Shown piece after piece: positions 47,490 through 48,131 of a stretch of 48,131 nucleotides of DNA. The notes beneath the pieces were generated by a model. It had not been told where the DNA came from. It searched no databases and worked only from the letters and a program-made list of their open reading frames with translations. This DNA comes from Fimbriimonas ginsengisoli (GTDB lineage: Bacteria > Armatimonadota > Fimbriimonadia > Fimbriimonadales > Fimbriimonadaceae), in assembly GCA_016179045.1 (NCBI GenBank), contig JACOSL010000041.1, forward strand, positions 1 to 48,131, given 5' to 3'. The translations under genes and the position numbers were made by a program. Every line of letters begins with the position of its first letter. Positions within the stretch are counted from its first letter, which is position 1.

Positions 47490-48131
47490 ATGGCGGTGCC
47501 AACGAGCATGAAGGGGAGGCGGAGACCTAAGGTCCCCGACGACCCCGAAGAATTCAAGCTCACGCTCGGCGAACACCTTGACGAACTGCGCACACGCATC
47601 GTCCGCATCGCGCTCCTCATTTTTGGCGGCTGGGTTGCGGGATGGTACGCCCAACCGTGGGTCTACCGATTTCTGAACGAGCTAGTCCACCGCAACGTGA
47701 AGGGGCACCAAGCTTTCGACTTCAAGGATGCGTTCACCAACGCCACCGACCCCTTCATGCTGAAGCTGAAGCTCAGCCTGCTTCTCGGCTTCGTACTCGT
47801 CGCGCCGTTTTGCGTCATGCAGCTTTGGGGATTCGTGAAGCCGGGCCTGAAGGCGGCGGAGCGACGCCCGGTCGGAAGGGTTGCGCCGTTTTCGGTGCTG
47901 CTGTTTTTTCTCGGGGGCGGCTTTTGCTGGCTTGTGATCCCGAGCGCGATCCACTGGTTTGCCAGCTATATGGAGGAGTTTCCCGGCACCGTTCTCTATC
48001 AGGAGCCGGGCAAGATGGTGTTCTTCATCCTGAAGATGCTGCTCGCCTTCGGCTTGGGGTTCCAACTCCCGCTCGTGGTGTTCCTGCTTGGCAAGATCGG
48101 CCTGCTCACGCCAGAGACGCTGCTTCAGTAC
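47490..48131 (+). CDS. tatC: twin-arginine translocase subunit TatC, truncated by window end
   Basis: First 214 codons are in the window. TatC builds the receptor of the Tat export system. After a charged N-terminus comes LGEHLDELRTRIVRIALLIF, then TDPFMLKLKLSLLLG, a VAPFCVMQLWGFVKPGLKAAE segment (quoted partly; Glu of the conserved F(V/I)xPGLxxxER motif present), and FGLGFQLPLVV. Membrane helices are in the expected places. ATG 47490 is 9 bases after the previous stop. Confidence 0.93.
   Translation, partial: MAVPTSMKGRRRPKVPDDPEEFKLTLGEHLDELRTRIVRIALLIFGGWVAGWYAQPWVYRFLNELVHRNVKGHQAFDFKDAFTNATDPFMLKLKLSLLLGFVLVAPFCVMQLWGFVKPGLKAAERRPVGRVAPFSVLLFFLGGGFCWLVIPSAIHWFASYMEEFPGTVLYQEPGKMVFFILKMLLAFGLGFQLPLVVFLLGKIGLLTPETLLQY

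Overview
The window is high-GC bacterial DNA with mostly short intergenic gaps and many ATGA or GTGA stop/start overlaps. Gene content (CdaA/YbbR, YifB, DnaE2/ImuB, CGNR regulator, DinB-fold proteins, many secreted proteins of no known family), TACAAT-type -10 boxes placed almost on the start codon, and dense dispersed hairpin repeats fit an Armatimonadota/Fimbriimonadia-like bacterium. That taxonomic call is inference; no rRNA or taxon-defining marker is present.

Layout. 0.3-2.0 kb: pyruvate kinase and an FtsB/DivIC-like protein. 2.1-5.4 kb: a lower-GC restriction-modification island (MerR-like HTH with three 10-bp iterons, Zn-ribbon DNA methyltransferase, convergent PD-ELK nuclease). 5.4-8.0 kb: oligoendopeptidase F and DoxX. 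8.1-10.7 kb: c-di-AMP operon (CdaA, YbbR/CdaR, GNAT). 10.8-13.0 kb: a secreted protein, a strong terminator, metK. 13.3-20 kb: zinc-ribbon membrane protein, unknown protein, RF1, tRNA-His, SDR, dapF and a 690-aa unknown protein. 20-26.7 kb: SOS-type mutasome imuB-dnaE2, then a CGNR regulator divergent from a DinB-fold protein. 26.7-32 kb: two nuclease-like accessory genes around a hydrolase/adenylate-cyclase fusion, then yifB with a nucleotidyltransferase and a tiny partner protein. 32-38.6 kb: secreted aegerolysin-like protein, lipoprotein, menG/ubiE-polyprenyl synthase-HAD operon, and an HTH/RelE-like toxin-antitoxin pair. 38.6-48.1 kb: membrane proteins, dienelactone hydrolase, an AlkZ-like winged-helix protein, the pcrA-lipoprotein-HD operon, a Gly-rich secreted protein and a truncated tatC.

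The most unusual feature is a set of at least six dispersed repeat families. I call them X (about 55-95 bp, a CTCCCCC/GGGGGAG hairpin), Y (about 110-165 bp, several hairpins, with a middle hairpin whose sequence changes while pairing is mostly kept), T and S (11-bp tandem units), H (GCCTC...GAGGC hairpins) and P (a 20-bp palindrome). They fill nearly all larger gaps. They also lie in frame inside four protein-coding genes: the 690-aa unknown, dnaE2, imuB and the HAD phosphatase. In three of these the X element encodes the same peptide, PLP(L)(D/E)GGESV. This resembles Rickettsia palindromic elements in protein genes, but I recognise no described family. The two SOS mutasome genes carry the largest insertions.
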